This document shows positions 36,235-44,754 of a stretch of DNA of 64,000 nt, piece by piece (position 1 is the first letter of the stretch; each line of letters starts with the position of its first letter). The notes beneath the pieces were generated by a model, which was not told the origin of the DNA, made no database searches, and saw nothing but the letters and a program-made list of their open reading frames with translations. Source of the DNA: Pseudomonas syringae. Lineage in GTDB: Bacteria; Pseudomonadota; Gammaproteobacteria; Pseudomonadales; Pseudomonadaceae. A program made the translations under genes and the position numbers. Location of the stretch: positions 39,315 through 103,314 of the forward strand of contig NZ_JPQU01000024.1 of NCBI RefSeq assembly GCF_000737245.1. Reading direction: 5' to 3'.

Positions 36235-37719
36235 GAGGTTGCTGGCGTCACCCTCAGCTACTTCAACCCGATTACGTCCGCGCTGTTTGGCGTAGTACAG
36301 CGCCGTATCGGCAGCTTTCAGCAGGCCGGTGGTGGTGTTCTGTTCGTCGGGGATCATGAGAGCAACTCCCAGGCTGACAGTGAGAGTTTTGAACGGTGAT
36401 GTCGCATGGGGCAGATTCAGGCCCTCAATGGCCTGACAAATCATCTCGGCGGTCATTATCGCGTGGCTTTCGCTGCCGGACTGAGAAATGATGGCGAACT
36501 CTTCGCCGCCGTAGCGCGCAACGAAATCGCCGCTACGACGCACGTGGCTCTGAAGCGCCAGAGCAACCTGGCGCAATGCATCGTCACCGGCCTGATGCCC
36601 GTAGTGATCGTTGTATTGCTTGAAATAATCCACATCGAGCATCGCCAGCATTAACCCATGGCCATTGCGTCGCGCGCGGTTCCACTCGCTCATGAGGGTT
36701 TGATCGAACTGACGGCGGTTGGGGATACCGGTCAAACCGTCGGTATTACTGATCGCCGCCAATTGCTGATTCGAGCGTTCCAGCTCCAGCGTCCGACCCC
36801 GAACGCGGCTCTCCAGCTCAAGCTCGCGCACCTGTAACTCCTCAAGCAAAACCGCAAAGCCGATGCCGATCAGACATAGCGTGAAGATAAACTCCTGCGC
36901 GCGCAGCACTTGTAATTGCATAGGCAAATCACCGAACGGCTTGAGCCCGGAGGTCATCATCAAGGTGATTGACAGGGAAATGATTGCTACGAAAATCGCT
37001 GTCCAACGGATGCCAAAGCGAAAGGCAATGACCGCAGCACCTGGCAATAGCAGCGTCGGTGAGACGGTAAACTCATCCATGCCGCCGCCATAGTTGGCGG
37101 CGGCGGCGGCAACCAACAGCAGGAGGGTGACGGCCAGCAGGATATGGTCGAATCGGGTAATGCGTTTTTGCTGGCGTAGTGGCTGGATGAATGCCAGCAA
37201 CAGCGGGGTATAGATCAGCAGGCCAAGGGCGTCACCAAACCACCATAAGCGGACCAGCGTCAGATAAGCACTGGTTGCACCTGAGACCTGCTGCAGAACC
37301 AGGGCCGCCAGCAGACTGGCCGTCAGTGCGCCGATCAATGGCCCGACGAGGATGAACTTGACCAGATCTTCCAGGCGCTGCAATCGCAGGTTGGCACCGG
37401 TACGTTTCAATAACAGGAAGGTGATGGTGACTTCAGTCAGATTGACGGCGCTGAGCAGCACGGCTTCCATCAAGCCGAATTCACTTAGATTGCCCAGCAC
37501 ATCAGAACTGAAGGTGACGGCGGCCAGGAGCGGGGCGCGTCGACCTTCGGAGCGCAGCAGTGCCGCCAGCAGAACGGCATTGGGCAGCCAGACGACCACG
37601 ACATTGTCCTGCGTAACGGCGCAGAGGAAAGTCAGCTTGACGCTGGCAAAGTGAATAAGCAGAAGCAGCGCGCAGAATAACCAACCGGGTCGCTTCCAGA
37701 ATGTTTCCGAGGTGATCAT
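36229..37719 (-). CDS. MASE1-GGDEF diguanylate cyclase
   Basis: 496 aa from ATG 37719; a GTG immediately before is also possible. Residues about 10-300 hold eight or more membrane helices with the MASE1 hallmark VVVVWLPNAVLLAALLRSEGRRAPLL. A short coiled coil (LQVRELELESRVRGRTLELERSNQQL) leads to a GGDEF domain with DGLTGIPNRRQFD, MLDVDYFKQYND and the active-site RYGGEEF, so it should make cyclic di-GMP. There is no EAL domain, and I could not discern an RxxD inhibitory site. The gene converges with the tRNA operon, and its last codons lie inside an inverted repeat. Sensed signal unknown. Confidence 0.9.
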   Translation of the reverse strand: MITSETFWKRPGWLFCALLLLIHFASVKLTFLCAVTQDNVVVVWLPNAVLLAALLRSEGRRAPLLAAVTFSSDVLGNLSEFGLMEAVLLSAVNLTEVTITFLLLKRTGANLRLQRLEDLVKFILVGPLIGALTASLLAALVLQQVSGATSAYLTLVRLWWFGDALGLLIYTPLLLAFIQPLRQQKRITRFDHILLAVTLLLLVAAAAANYGGGMDEFTVSPTLLLPGAAVIAFRFGIRWTAIFVAIISLSITLMMTSGLKPFGDLPMQLQVLRAQEFIFTLCLIGIGFAVLLEELQVRELELESRVRGRTLELERSNQQLAAISNTDGLTGIPNRRQFDQTLMSEWNRARRNGHGLMLAMLDVDYFKQYNDHYGHQAGDDALRQVALALQSHVRRSGDFVARYGGEEFAIISQSGSESHAIMTAEMICQAIEGLNLPHATSPFKTLTVSLGVALMIPDEQNTTTGLLKAADTALYYAKQRGRNRVEVAEGDASNLL

Positions 37720-37892
37720 CACCGCTTCCAGGTCCGGTTCGGCGCGAATGATCGTCTGGCGCTGCTTAGGTTGTCAACGTTGGGCACAGATCCGTACAGG
37801 CTCGTCGACTGGACAAGTCTGTAATCCGAACAGGCAGATGAGCAGTGAAAATTATCTGCGGTTTAACAGTATTTTCATAAAGGAGCGGCTAT

Positions 37893-38060
37893 GATGCCGG
37901 TCCTCGTTGGGGAGTAACCTGCTTCTGAGTTATCTCGGGAGCGTTCGTATCAACATTCTCGGCAGCAGCCGTGGTGCGAACACCTTTTGGTTGGTGAGAC
38001 CAGCGACACATCCATGCCGAAAGTCGGGCGTGTGGACGTGTCGTTGACTCATAGCCCGAC
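37893..38060 (+). ncRNA. yybP-ykoY manganese riboswitch upstream of mntP
   Basis: This leader contains both conserved metal-binding elements of the yybP-ykoY class: GGGGAGTA (37909-37916) and GAGACC (37996-38001). A TATCAACATTCTCGGCAG-like middle segment lies between them. It ends close to the mntP GTG, consistent with Mn2+-dependent control of ribosome access. The 3' end is approximate. The 5' flank (37723-37892) shows no other recognisable feature. Confidence 0.75.
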
Positions 38061-38072
38061 TGAGAAGTAACC

Positions 38073-38639
38073 GTGAATCCCATTTCCCTGATTTTCCTTG
38101 CCCTGGCCATGTCCACAGACGCTTTCGCAGCGGCTATCGGAAAAGGCTCCAGTCTTCACAAGCCACGTTTTATCGAAGCCCTGCGCACCGGTCTTATCTT
38201 CGGTGTCATCGAGGCGATTACCCCTATCATTGGTTGGGCCATCGGCCACGCGGCATCGCGGTTTGTGGAAAGTTGGGATCACTGGATCGCATTCACGCTG
38301 TTGCTGATCCTGGGGCTGCACATGATCTATAACGGCTTGAAACACGAAGATGAAAGCGACGAAGAGAAACCCGGCCAGCATTCATTTCTGATTCTCGCCG
38401 TCACCGCGTTCGCGACCAGTATTGATGCGCTGGCGGTTGGGGTAGGGCTGGCCTTCGTCGATGTGAATATTCTGGTCGCCGCAGCAGCCATCGGTCTGGC
38501 AACCATGACCATGGTGACCATCGGCGTCATGCTTGGCCGAGTGCTGGGCACCATGGTCGGCAAACGAGCGGAAATCGTTGGTGGTGTTGTGTTGATGCTG
38601 GTGGGTGCGACGATTCTGTACGAGCATTTGTCGGTTTAA
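38073..38639 (+). CDS. mntP: manganese efflux pump MntP
   Basis: 188 aa from GTG 38073. Six membrane segments are arranged as two DUF204 repeats. The conserved acidic residues are in [15 protein letters not shown] (first repeat) and [15 protein letters not shown] (second repeat). The loop [14 protein letters not shown] between repeats is strongly acidic. The family exports Mn2+ from the cytoplasm, and in E. coli its gene is controlled by a yybP-ykoY riboswitch; the same element is seen directly upstream. Monocistronic, followed by a REP element. Confidence 0.92.
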   Translation: MNPISLIFLALAMSTDAFAAAIGKGSSLHKPRFIEALRTGLIFGVIEAITPIIGWAIGHAASRFVESWDHWIAFTLLLILGLHMIYNGLKHEDESDEEKPGQHSFLILAVTAFATSIDALAVGVGLAFVDVNILVAAAAIGLATMTMVTIGVMLGRVLGTMVGKRAEIVGGVVLMLVGATILYEHLSV

Positions 38640-38675
38640 GGTCGTCGCGGCTCACTGATCTGGAGTGGAGCACCT

Positions 38676-38760
38676 GTAGGAGCGCGCTTGCCCGCGATAG
38701 CGTTGGATCAGGCGATAATTTTTCGACTGAACCACCGCTGGCGCGGGCAAGCGCGCTCCT
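38676..38760. repeat. REP-type inverted repeat pair (GCGCTTGCCCGC family)
   Basis: The left arm GTAGGAGCGCGCTTGCCCGCG and right arm CGCGGGCAAGCGCGCTCCT are separated by a 45-nt spacer. It lies between the convergent mntP and ndh. Confidence 0.88.
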
Positions 38761-38792
38761 TCGGATCAAATGGTCCTACAGGGTCAGGCCTG

Positions 38793-40091
38793 TCAATGCA
38801 GCTTCATGCGCGGCTCGGTGCCTTTGCCGATGCGGCTGCCCAGCATCAGCATCAGGGTGCGGAAGGTGCCGTATAGTGCCATCTGGTGCATACGGTACAG
38901 CGAAATGTAGAACATCCGCGCCAGCCAGCCTTCGAGCATTACGCTGCCGGTGAGGTTGCCCATCAGGTTACCCACGGCAGAGAACTTCGACAGTGAGATC
39001 AGCGAGCCGTAATCGGTGTACTTGTACTCCGACAATGGCTTGCCTTCGATGCGCTGGCGCAACGACTTGACCAGCAAGGACGCCTGTTGGTGCGCGGCTT
39101 GGGCTCGTGGCGGGACATTCCGGTCCGAGCCTTTCTGGGGACAGGCCGCGCAGTCGCCGAAGGCAAAAATATTGTCATCGCGGGTGGTCTGCAAAGTCGT
39201 GCGTACTTGCAGCTGGTTGATACGATTGGTCTCAAGCCCGTCGATTTCCTGCAGGAAGCCTGGCGCACGAATGCCTGCTGCCCAGACCTTGAGCTGCGCC
39301 GGAATCACTTGGCCACTGGCGGTGATCAGCGAGTCGGCGGTCACTTCACTCACTGCGGCATTGGTCAGCACAGTCACTCCGAGCTTTTCCAGGGTTTTGT
39401 GCACAGGCCCGCCGATACGCTCGGGCAGAGCAGGCAACACCCGCGGACCTGCTTCGATCACAGTGATGCGCAGGTTTTCCGGCTTGATCCGGCCCAGGCC
39501 GTAGGCCGCCAATTCGTGAGCCGCGTTGTGCAGTTCCGCCGCCAGCTCGACACCGGTTGCCCCGGCACCGACGATGGCGACAGTGATTTCCTTGGTGACA
39601 TCGGTTTGCCCTGCGTGGGCACGCAGGTAGTGATTGAGCAGTTGCTGGTGGAATTTCTCGGCTTGCGCGCGGCTGTCGAGGAACAGGCAATGATCGGCCG
39701 CGCCCAGCGTGTTGAAGTCGTTGGTAGTGCTGCCGACGGCAATCACCAGCGAGTCATATTCAAGGCTGCGGGCCGGAACCAGTTCCAGGCCATTTTCATC
39801 CAGGGTTGCCGAGAGATGAATCTGCCGCGTCGTGCGGTCCAGGCCGGTCATGCGGCCGAGCTGGAACTGGAAGTGATTCCACTTCGCCTGAGCCACGTAA
39901 TTCAGCTCGTCTTCATAGGAATTGAGCGAGCCAGCTGCCACTTCGTGCAGTAGTGGTTTCCAGATGTGCGTCAGGTTGGCGTCGACCAGGGTCACGGCTG
40001 CGCTGCCTTTTTTGCCCAGGGTCTTACCCAGGCGGGTCGCCAGCTCCAGACCGCCAGCGCCGCCGCCAACGATGACAATACGATGAGTCAT
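38793..40091 (-). CDS. ndh: type II NADH dehydrogenase
   Basis: 432 aa, single-subunit, non-proton-pumping NADH:ubiquinone oxidoreductase. FAD motif VIVGGGAGGLELATRLG (residues 5-21) and NADH motif VAIVGAGATGVELAAELHN (about 170-188) are both present, as is NIFAFGDCAACP, the second FAD contact. The C-terminal amphipathic region (MLEGWLARMFYISLYRMHQMAL) should attach it peripherally to the inner membrane. It passes electrons to quinone, the product of the IspB pathway. A DUF3094 gene lies 69 nt upstream in the same direction and may share its transcript. Confidence 0.94.
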   Translation of the reverse strand: MTHRIVIVGGGAGGLELATRLGKTLGKKGSAAVTLVDANLTHIWKPLLHEVAAGSLNSYEDELNYVAQAKWNHFQFQLGRMTGLDRTTRQIHLSATLDENGLELVPARSLEYDSLVIAVGSTTNDFNTLGAADHCLFLDSRAQAEKFHQQLLNHYLRAHAGQTDVTKEITVAIVGAGATGVELAAELHNAAHELAAYGLGRIKPENLRITVIEAGPRVLPALPERIGGPVHKTLEKLGVTVLTNAAVSEVTADSLITASGQVIPAQLKVWAAGIRAPGFLQEIDGLETNRINQLQVRTTLQTTRDDNIFAFGDCAACPQKGSDRNVPPRAQAAHQQASLLVKSLRQRIEGKPLSEYKYTDYGSLISLSKFSAVGNLMGNLTGSVMLEGWLARMFYISLYRMHQMALYGTFRTLMLMLGSRIGKGTEPRMKLH

Positions 40092-40160
40092 AGGGATATC
40101 TCATAAGGTTTAAGGAATTCAGGGAGGCTGAGTCGATCTGCGCGAGCGGCCAAGTGCTGC

Positions 40161-40334
40161 TCATAGCGTCAGATAACTCAAAAGTCGGCTCAACAGGCCA
40201 AGGGCAACCACCACCGCAACCACCACGATCAGGAGCAGCCATGGCCGGAAAGGGCGGCGCTCGACTTGATGCTGCGGGGCTTGCAGGTACTCTTCGACAC
40301 GCTTTTGGTCTTCAGGGTTCAGGCGGCTGGACAT
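40161..40334 (-). CDS. DUF3094 small membrane protein
   Basis: 57 aa read directly from the minus strand: MSSRLNPEDQKRVEEYLQAP, a basic segment ERRPFRPW, then one membrane helix of Leu/Ile/Val/Ala (about residues 33-47) and a short tail SRLLSYLTL. This matches the pseudomonad DUF3094 family as I remember it. ATG at 40334 with GGCTCC-type upstream bases; no strong Shine-Dalgarno is visible. It lies between ndh and the MOSC gene in the same direction. Function unknown; predicted single-pass inner-membrane protein. Confidence 0.8.
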   Translation of the reverse strand: MSSRLNPEDQKRVEEYLQAPQHQVERRPFRPWLLLIVVVAVVVALGLLSRLLSYLTL

Positions 40335-40357
40335 GGGAGCCTCACAAAAGAGGACGA

Positions 40358-40867
40358 TTATTCAACGATGATCTCCAGCGGTTCGACACGCAACGGATCA
40401 TCAAGGCGAATGATTCCGCTTTGTATCACTCGCGCAGTAATTCCGCCATGGCCGCGCACCGCCTGAAAAGTGCCGTGGCCCAGGCGCTGCTCAAGGCGGG
40501 CGCAGGGCTGGCACCAGCCGGTGGTTTCCAGAATGGCCTGGCCAATCTTGAAGCGACGACCCTTGAGGCTGAATAGATTGATGCCGCTGATCACCAGATT
40601 GCGCCGTAGGTCCTGAGGCACGATGGGCTGATCGGCGGGGCGATCCAGCAGAGAACTGACGACCGCCAAGTGTTCCCACTGAATCAGCGTCACCTGCCGG
40701 GCATTGCGTGGGCCTGGGCGGGCGTGGTCGCCGGTCAATCCAGCTTCACGGCGAGCTTCCACGGCTTCCAGCTCGATCATCTCGCCGCGTGATTCGGGGC
40801 GGACCCCGATCCAGCGCACACGGCCAGTCTGTGGTACATCGGCCAGGAGTTCTTGCAGGGGGCTCAT
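40358..40867 (-). CDS. MOSC domain-containing protein
   Basis: 169 aa. The MOSC fold is indicated by the N-terminal RVRWIGVRPESRGEM strand, EAGLTGDHAR, RQVTLIQWEHL, LRRNLVISGINL and the conserved cysteine motif in TTGWCQPCARLE that could bind molybdenum cofactor. It is the stand-alone, YiiM-like type, without an N-terminal MOSC_N barrel. The family binds MoCo or acts on N-hydroxylated substrates; the substrate here is unknown. It overlaps the upstream DUF1780 gene by 4 nt, so the two are coupled. Confidence 0.85.
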   Translation of the reverse strand: MSPLQELLADVPQTGRVRWIGVRPESRGEMIELEAVEARREAGLTGDHARPGPRNARQVTLIQWEHLAVVSSLLDRPADQPIVPQDLRRNLVISGINLFSLKGRRFKIGQAILETTGWCQPCARLEQRLGHGTFQAVRGHGGITARVIQSGIIRLDDPLRVEPLEIIVE

Positions 40868-41493
40868 AAGCTGATTCCAACATCAAATACGACACTGCGA
40901 CCCAGGTTGGTCCGCAGGAAATCTGGTGCATCGGGGTGGGCAAACAACACGCGGGCAAAGGTCGGGCCGACCAGCGACAGCGAGCGCCAGCCCTGGCGCA
41001 GGTATTCGGTGGGCGGGGGAAAGTGGCTGTTCAAGTCCAGTACTTCGCGTTTCAGGCTGGTGAAAGCAATGATATCCAGCTCGCCAAGGTCCAGGCCGCG
41101 CTCTTTATAGTTTTGCGCTTTCTTGCGCAAGGTTGGCCCCAGACGTTGCAACAGCTCAGATGCGGGGATGCGTTTGGGCTTGGCTTCGCGGCGCACCAAC
41201 TGGCTCAGGGAAAACGCCCCACGTCGCCGTGCCAGCTCTTCGCGCCACTCGTCATTCAGGCGACGGCCTTCGTCCAGCACAAAAAATACTTCGAAGCAGG
41301 CATCGCGAAACAGCACATCCGGGGGTTCCTGCCCGGCGGCGGTGAAGTCTTCGTTGCGGTGGGCGATGTTCAAACCTTGCAGTAATCGCTGACAAACCCA
41401 TCGCTCACGCTCCCACTTTCGCGCATTGGAAAGAAACGCGTTGGCTTGTTCGGCCTGGATCGTGAGCAGGCGAAGGTAGTCTGAGTCATCCAT
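40864..41493 (-). CDS. DUF1780 family protein (putative endonuclease)
   Basis: 209 aa from ATG 41493 (MDDSDYLRLLTIQAEQAN). The family is pseudomonad-specific and I recall it being described as a putative endonuclease. Visible features are NARKWERERWVCQRLL, PPDVLFRDACFEVFFVLDEGRRLNDEWREEL (a PD-(D/E)xK-like strand order is possible but unproven) and a C-terminal HPDAPDFLRTNLGRSVVFD. Soluble and probably cytoplasmic. First gene of a probable operon DUF1780-MOSC-DUF3094-ndh. The in-frame TTG at 41514 has no ribosome site and is rejected. Confidence 0.8.
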   Translation of the reverse strand: MDDSDYLRLLTIQAEQANAFLSNARKWERERWVCQRLLQGLNIAHRNEDFTAAGQEPPDVLFRDACFEVFFVLDEGRRLNDEWREELARRRGAFSLSQLVRREAKPKRIPASELLQRLGPTLRKKAQNYKERGLDLGELDIIAFTSLKREVLDLNSHFPPPTEYLRQGWRSLSLVGPTFARVLFAHPDAPDFLRTNLGRSVVFDVGISL

Positions 41494-41570
41494 AGGGCCA
41501 AGCTTAGCGTTCAAGTCGGGGGGACTGGAAGAACAAAGATACGCGTAGCCACAGCAAGTAATGACCCGTA

Positions 41571-41650
41571 GGAGCGCGCTTGCCCGCGATAGCAGAGTGT
41601 CAGCCGCAAGTCAGCAGCTGACACACCGTCATCGCGGGCAAGCGCGCTCC
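41571..41650. repeat. REP-type inverted repeat pair (GCGCTTGCCCGC family)
   Basis: 20-bp perfect arms (41571-41590, 41631-41650). The spacer contains a second small inverted repeat, GTGTCAGC (41597-41604) against GCTGACAC (41617-41624), so a branched structure is possible. Confidence 0.88.
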
Positions 41651-41744
41651 TGCAGAATCGGCCTTCACCCACCCGGATCAACCAACCTGGCGTCTATTTC
41701 CGTTATCTTGTTGACCCACGAATCCATCCGGGAGATTTGCACCC

Positions 41745-42212
41745 TTGAAACTCTGGACCTTTCTGCTGTTGATCCTGTTGCCGTTCACCGCTCAGGCCAT
41801 TGAAATCGGCGATCCGCTGCCGTCCTGGAGCCTGTTCGATCAGTTCGACGAGCCTTATGTCATGGACCCGCCGAAAACCCAGACGATTCTGGTCGCCAGC
41901 AGCATGAGCGCGGGCAAGATCATGGAAAAGGCGCTCAAGGACAAACCAAAGGGTTTTCTTGAGGCCCGCAAAACCGTGTTCATCGCCAATATCGAGCCCA
42001 TGCCGGCGTATGTCACCAAGTTCTTTGCGGTGCCGAAGATGCGCAAGGTCTACTCTTATCGGGTAGCACTGGATCGCGAGGCGCAGATCGCGCCGGGCTA
42101 TGGCGGTGATCCGGCCGCCGTTCAGTGGCTACAACTTAAAGACGGCAAGCTGATTGAACGGCGTGAGTTCAATGGCCCTGACGCACTCCGCGAGGCACTT
42201 GAAAAACCATGA
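41745..42212 (+). CDS. exported thioredoxin-fold-like protein
   Basis: 155 aa from TTG 41745 with GGGAG 10 nt upstream. The signal peptide is MKLWTFLLLILLPFTAQA, cleaved before IEIGDPLPSWSLFDQFDEPY. The mature part resembles peroxiredoxin/YtfJ-type thioredoxin folds (GDPLPSWSLFDQ, TILVASSMSAGKIMEKAL), but no CxxC or other cysteine is present, so redox activity of the usual kind is unlikely. Periplasmic. It overlaps the following membrane gene by 4 nt (ATGA), suggesting joint function. The products are often labelled only as hypothetical. Confidence 0.65.
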   Translation: MKLWTFLLLILLPFTAQAIEIGDPLPSWSLFDQFDEPYVMDPPKTQTILVASSMSAGKIMEKALKDKPKGFLEARKTVFIANIEPMPAYVTKFFAVPKMRKVYSYRVALDREAQIAPGYGGDPAAVQWLQLKDGKLIERREFNGPDALREALEKP

Positions 42213-42895
42213 TCGGCGCGCTGGTCCTGACCCCGCAAACCATGATGCTCGGCTGGCTACTGTATGTGCCAGTGTTGGTTTGCGCGGTCTGGCGGGCGTC
42301 GTGGATCGAGCTGTTTACCGATAGTCGTCGGCAACACGTGCTGTTTGCCACGGTGTTCGCGTTGTTTCTGCTGTGGCTGGTGCGCCGCGACTTCGATACC
42401 GGCGTGTCTTACCACTTCATTGGCATGACGGCCGTAACCCTGCTGCTGGATTGGCCGCTGGCGATGGTTGGCGGGTTTGCAGCGCAGCTGGGGCTGTTGG
42501 CCTTGGGGCGGCAGGATCTGGCTGCGTTGGGGATAAACGGCCTGTTGTTCATCGCCCTGCCTGTGGTGGTCACCGAAGCCTGCGCTGTTCTGGTAGAAAG
42601 GGCGCAGCCGAAAAGCCCGTTCGTTTACATCTTCTGCTCGGGGTTTCTGGCTGCTGCGCTGGCTAGCCTGCTGTGTTTGTTACTGGCGCTTGCGGTGCTC
42701 TGGTACGACGGGATTTTCGAGATGCCGATCTTTCTTGAGGACTTTATCGGCTATCTCTGGCTGATCATTTTTCCTGAAGCGTTCATCAACGGCATGATCA
42801 TCAGCGCATTGGTGGTGTTCAGCCCGCAGTGGCTGGAGACCTTCAATCGAACGCGCTACTTGTCGGCGCCGTGGAAGGATGAGGGCGATATCTGA
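42209..42895 (+). CDS. polytopic membrane protein, ECF-transporter permease-like (CbiM-type)
   Basis: 228 aa with six or seven hydrophobic segments. The start ATGATCGG overlaps the preceding stop. Homologues in pseudomonads are named energy-coupling factor ABC transporter permease on the basis of weak CbiM similarity (FIGYLWLIIFPEAFINGMIISALVVFSPQWLETF near the C-terminus). The CbiM N-terminal metal-binding MHIxDG sequence is absent, and no ECF ATPase is nearby, so the transport function is doubtful. It pairs with the exported protein upstream. Confidence 0.65.
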   Translation: MIGALVLTPQTMMLGWLLYVPVLVCAVWRASWIELFTDSRRQHVLFATVFALFLLWLVRRDFDTGVSYHFIGMTAVTLLLDWPLAMVGGFAAQLGLLALGRQDLAALGINGLLFIALPVVVTEACAVLVERAQPKSPFVYIFCSGFLAAALASLLCLLLALAVLWYDGIFEMPIFLEDFIGYLWLIIFPEAFINGMIISALVVFSPQWLETFNRTRYLSAPWKDEGDI

Positions 42896-42943
42896 GGCCG
42901 ATTCCTTTCAAATGAAGATTCAGATCTGAATTGGAATTTATGA

Positions 42944-43043
42944 CCTGTGGGAGCAAGCTTGCTTGCGAAGGCAATGTATCAGCCGCCGCATCATAATGTG
43001 CCGACTGCACTGGCCCTTTCGCGAGCAAGCTCGCTCCCACAGG
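42944..43043. repeat. REP-type inverted repeat pair with asymmetric decay
   Basis: The left arm carries GAGCAAGCTTGCTTGCGAA while the right keeps GCGAGCAAGCTCGCTCCCACAGG. The outer CCTGTGGGAGC is perfect on both sides. It lies between the convergent 42895 and 43063 gene ends. Confidence 0.85.
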
Positions 43044-43062
43044 TCCTTCGGGTATCTAACGC

Positions 43063-43263
43063 TCAATGTCTCTCAGGAAAATCCCCGGAAAACATCTCGT
43101 CTTCAGCATCCGGGCTGACCGGGATCGCGTGTTCTTCGGATGCCCAGGCACCCAAGTCAATCAGCTTGCAGCGCTCGGAACAAAAAGGTCGGGCAGGGCT
43201 GGCCGCGCTCCATTCCACAGGCGCGCCGCAGGTAGGGCAGTCGACGGTCGTTGGTTGGCTCAT
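43063..43263 (-). CDS. yacG: DNA gyrase inhibitor YacG
   Basis: 66 aa from ATG 43263, overlapping the coaE stop by 3 nt. The zinc-binding four-cysteine knuckle is visible: C9 and C12 (DCPTCGAPV), then C28 and C32 ([14 protein letters not shown]). The acidic C-terminal tail ([13 protein letters not shown]) matches the part that contacts GyrB in E. coli YacG. Last gene of pilB-pilC-pilD-coaE-yacG. The name comes from the family; regulation of gyrase by this copy is not tested. Confidence 0.9.
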   Translation of the reverse strand: MSQPTTVDCPTCGAPVEWSAASPARPFCSERCKLIDLGAWASEEHAIPVSPDAEDEMFSGDFPERH

Positions 43264-43883
43264 GGCAGTTCTCCGGGCAAAGTTAAATAAAAATGATGCA
43301 GGCGCTCGACTTCGCTTTTCAGCCAAGCGTGGTCACGATCATTGACCAGCACATCGTCGGCTCGACTCAATCGTTCTTCACGACTGGCCTGGGCCTTGAG
43401 AATCGCCTGCACCTGCTCCTGGCTCGAGTTGTCACGCAGCATGGTGCGCTCCACCTGCAGTTGCTGGGGCGCATCAATTACCAGAATGCGGCGGGTCATC
43501 TTCCACTGACCGGATTCGATCAATAGTGGCGAGACCAGAATCGCATAGGGTGAATGGGCGCTGGCCAGATCGCGCTGGATCTCCTTGCCGATCAGCGGAT
43601 GCAGCAGTGCTTCCAGCCAACGTCGCTGCTCGGGATTTTCGAAAATCAAGCCGCGCAATGCGCTGCGATTGAGCGTGCCGTCGGCTTGCAGCACCGTTGG
43701 GCCGAAGTGTTCGGCAATCAGCGGCAGCGCCGGGCGACCGGGTTCAACCACCCATCGCGCAGCGTGATCGGCATCCACGACATGAATCCCGAGGTCAATG
43801 AAGCACTGGGCAGCGGCACTTTTGCCACTGCCAATGCCGCCTGTAAGGCCAAGAATCCAGGGTTTGAAAGCGGTTTGGGTCAT
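43260..43883 (-). CDS. coaE: dephospho-CoA kinase
   Basis: 207 aa. Phosphorylates dephospho-CoA to CoA, the last step of CoA synthesis. P-loop [13 protein letters not shown] (residues 13-25), [14 protein letters not shown] (substrate-binding D), a [12 protein letters not shown] region and [19 protein letters not shown] at the C-terminus. Its start overlaps the pilD stop by 4 nt and its stop overlaps yacG, so the three are translationally coupled. The pilD-coaE-yacG order is conserved in many gamma-proteobacteria. Confidence 0.95.
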   Translation of the reverse strand: MTQTAFKPWILGLTGGIGSGKSAAAQCFIDLGIHVVDADHAARWVVEPGRPALPLIAEHFGPTVLQADGTLNRSALRGLIFENPEQRRWLEALLHPLIGKEIQRDLASAHSPYAILVSPLLIESGQWKMTRRILVIDAPQQLQVERTMLRDNSSQEQVQAILKAQASREERLSRADDVLVNDRDHAWLKSEVERLHHFYLTLPGELP

Positions 43884-44752
43884 CTGAAACCGGCGAAGTG
43901 CATGTAAGAGTCGGTTATTTGACCACCCCAGAGCAAAGCGATCCAGCCCGCGATGGCCAGATAAGGACCGAAGGGGATCGGCGTGCTGGTTTCAGCATTG
44001 CGTAAGCGCAAGGTGATCACCCCCAGAACTGCGCCCACCAGCGACGACAACAGGATGGTCAATGGCAAAATCTGCCAACCGCCCCAGGCGCCGAGCATGG
44101 CCAGCAACTTGAAGTCGCCGTAACCCATGCCTTCTTTGCCAGTGACCAGCTTGAAAAGCCAGAACACCGTCCACAAAGTCAGATAACCCGCCACCGCGCC
44201 CCACAACGCATCGCCCAACGTGGTGAACAGGCCGAACGAGTTGACGATCAGCCCGATCCACAGCAGTGGCAACACCAGCGAATCCGGCAGCAATTGGTGG
44301 TCGGCATCAATCAGGCTCATGGCCAACAAGCCCCAGCTAAGCAGCAGCATCGCCGCTGCTGGCCAGCCGAAACCGAAATGCCAGGCGACAAAGGCCGACA
44401 ACACACCGCAGCTCAGCTCCACCAGCGGATAGCGCTTGCTGATGGGGGTTTTGCAGCTTGAGCATTTGCCGCCCAGTACGAGATAGCTAATTACCGGAAG
44501 GTTTTCCCACGGGCGGATTTGATGAGCGCAATTCGGGCAGCGGGAGTGGGGTAGAACCAGATTGAAGGTTTCACCGCTGGCCTCTGCGGGCAGGCCGAGC
44601 ATTTCCCGGGACTGAGTCTTCCAGTCCCGCTCCATCATGATCGGCAGGCGATAGACCAGCACGTTGAGAAAACTACCCACCAGCAAACCGAGGACTAGCG
44701 CGGATATAACGAAGGCCATCGGGGAGCTGGCCAGGAAGTCGAGGATCAACAT
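43880..44752 (-). CDS. pilD: prepilin leader peptidase / N-methyltransferase
   Basis: 290 aa with about eight membrane segments. The cytoplasmic loop carries the paired CxxC zinc motifs [10 protein letters not shown] and [10 protein letters not shown]. The two catalytic aspartates of the GxGD aspartyl protease class are in [11 protein letters not shown] and GYGDFKLL. It cleaves the short leaders and methylates Phe1 of PilA, PilE, FimT, FimU, PilV, PilW and PilX, all encoded in this window, and of type II secretion pseudopilins if present elsewhere. It follows pilC by 2 nt. Confidence 0.95.
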   Translation of the reverse strand: MLILDFLASSPMAFVISALVLGLLVGSFLNVLVYRLPIMMERDWKTQSREMLGLPAEASGETFNLVLPHSRCPNCAHQIRPWENLPVISYLVLGGKCSSCKTPISKRYPLVELSCGVLSAFVAWHFGFGWPAAAMLLLSWGLLAMSLIDADHQLLPDSLVLPLLWIGLIVNSFGLFTTLGDALWGAVAGYLTLWTVFWLFKLVTGKEGMGYGDFKLLAMLGAWGGWQILPLTILLSSLVGAVLGVITLRLRNAETSTPIPFGPYLAIAGWIALLWGGQITDSYMHFAGFR

Positions 44753-44754
44753 GG

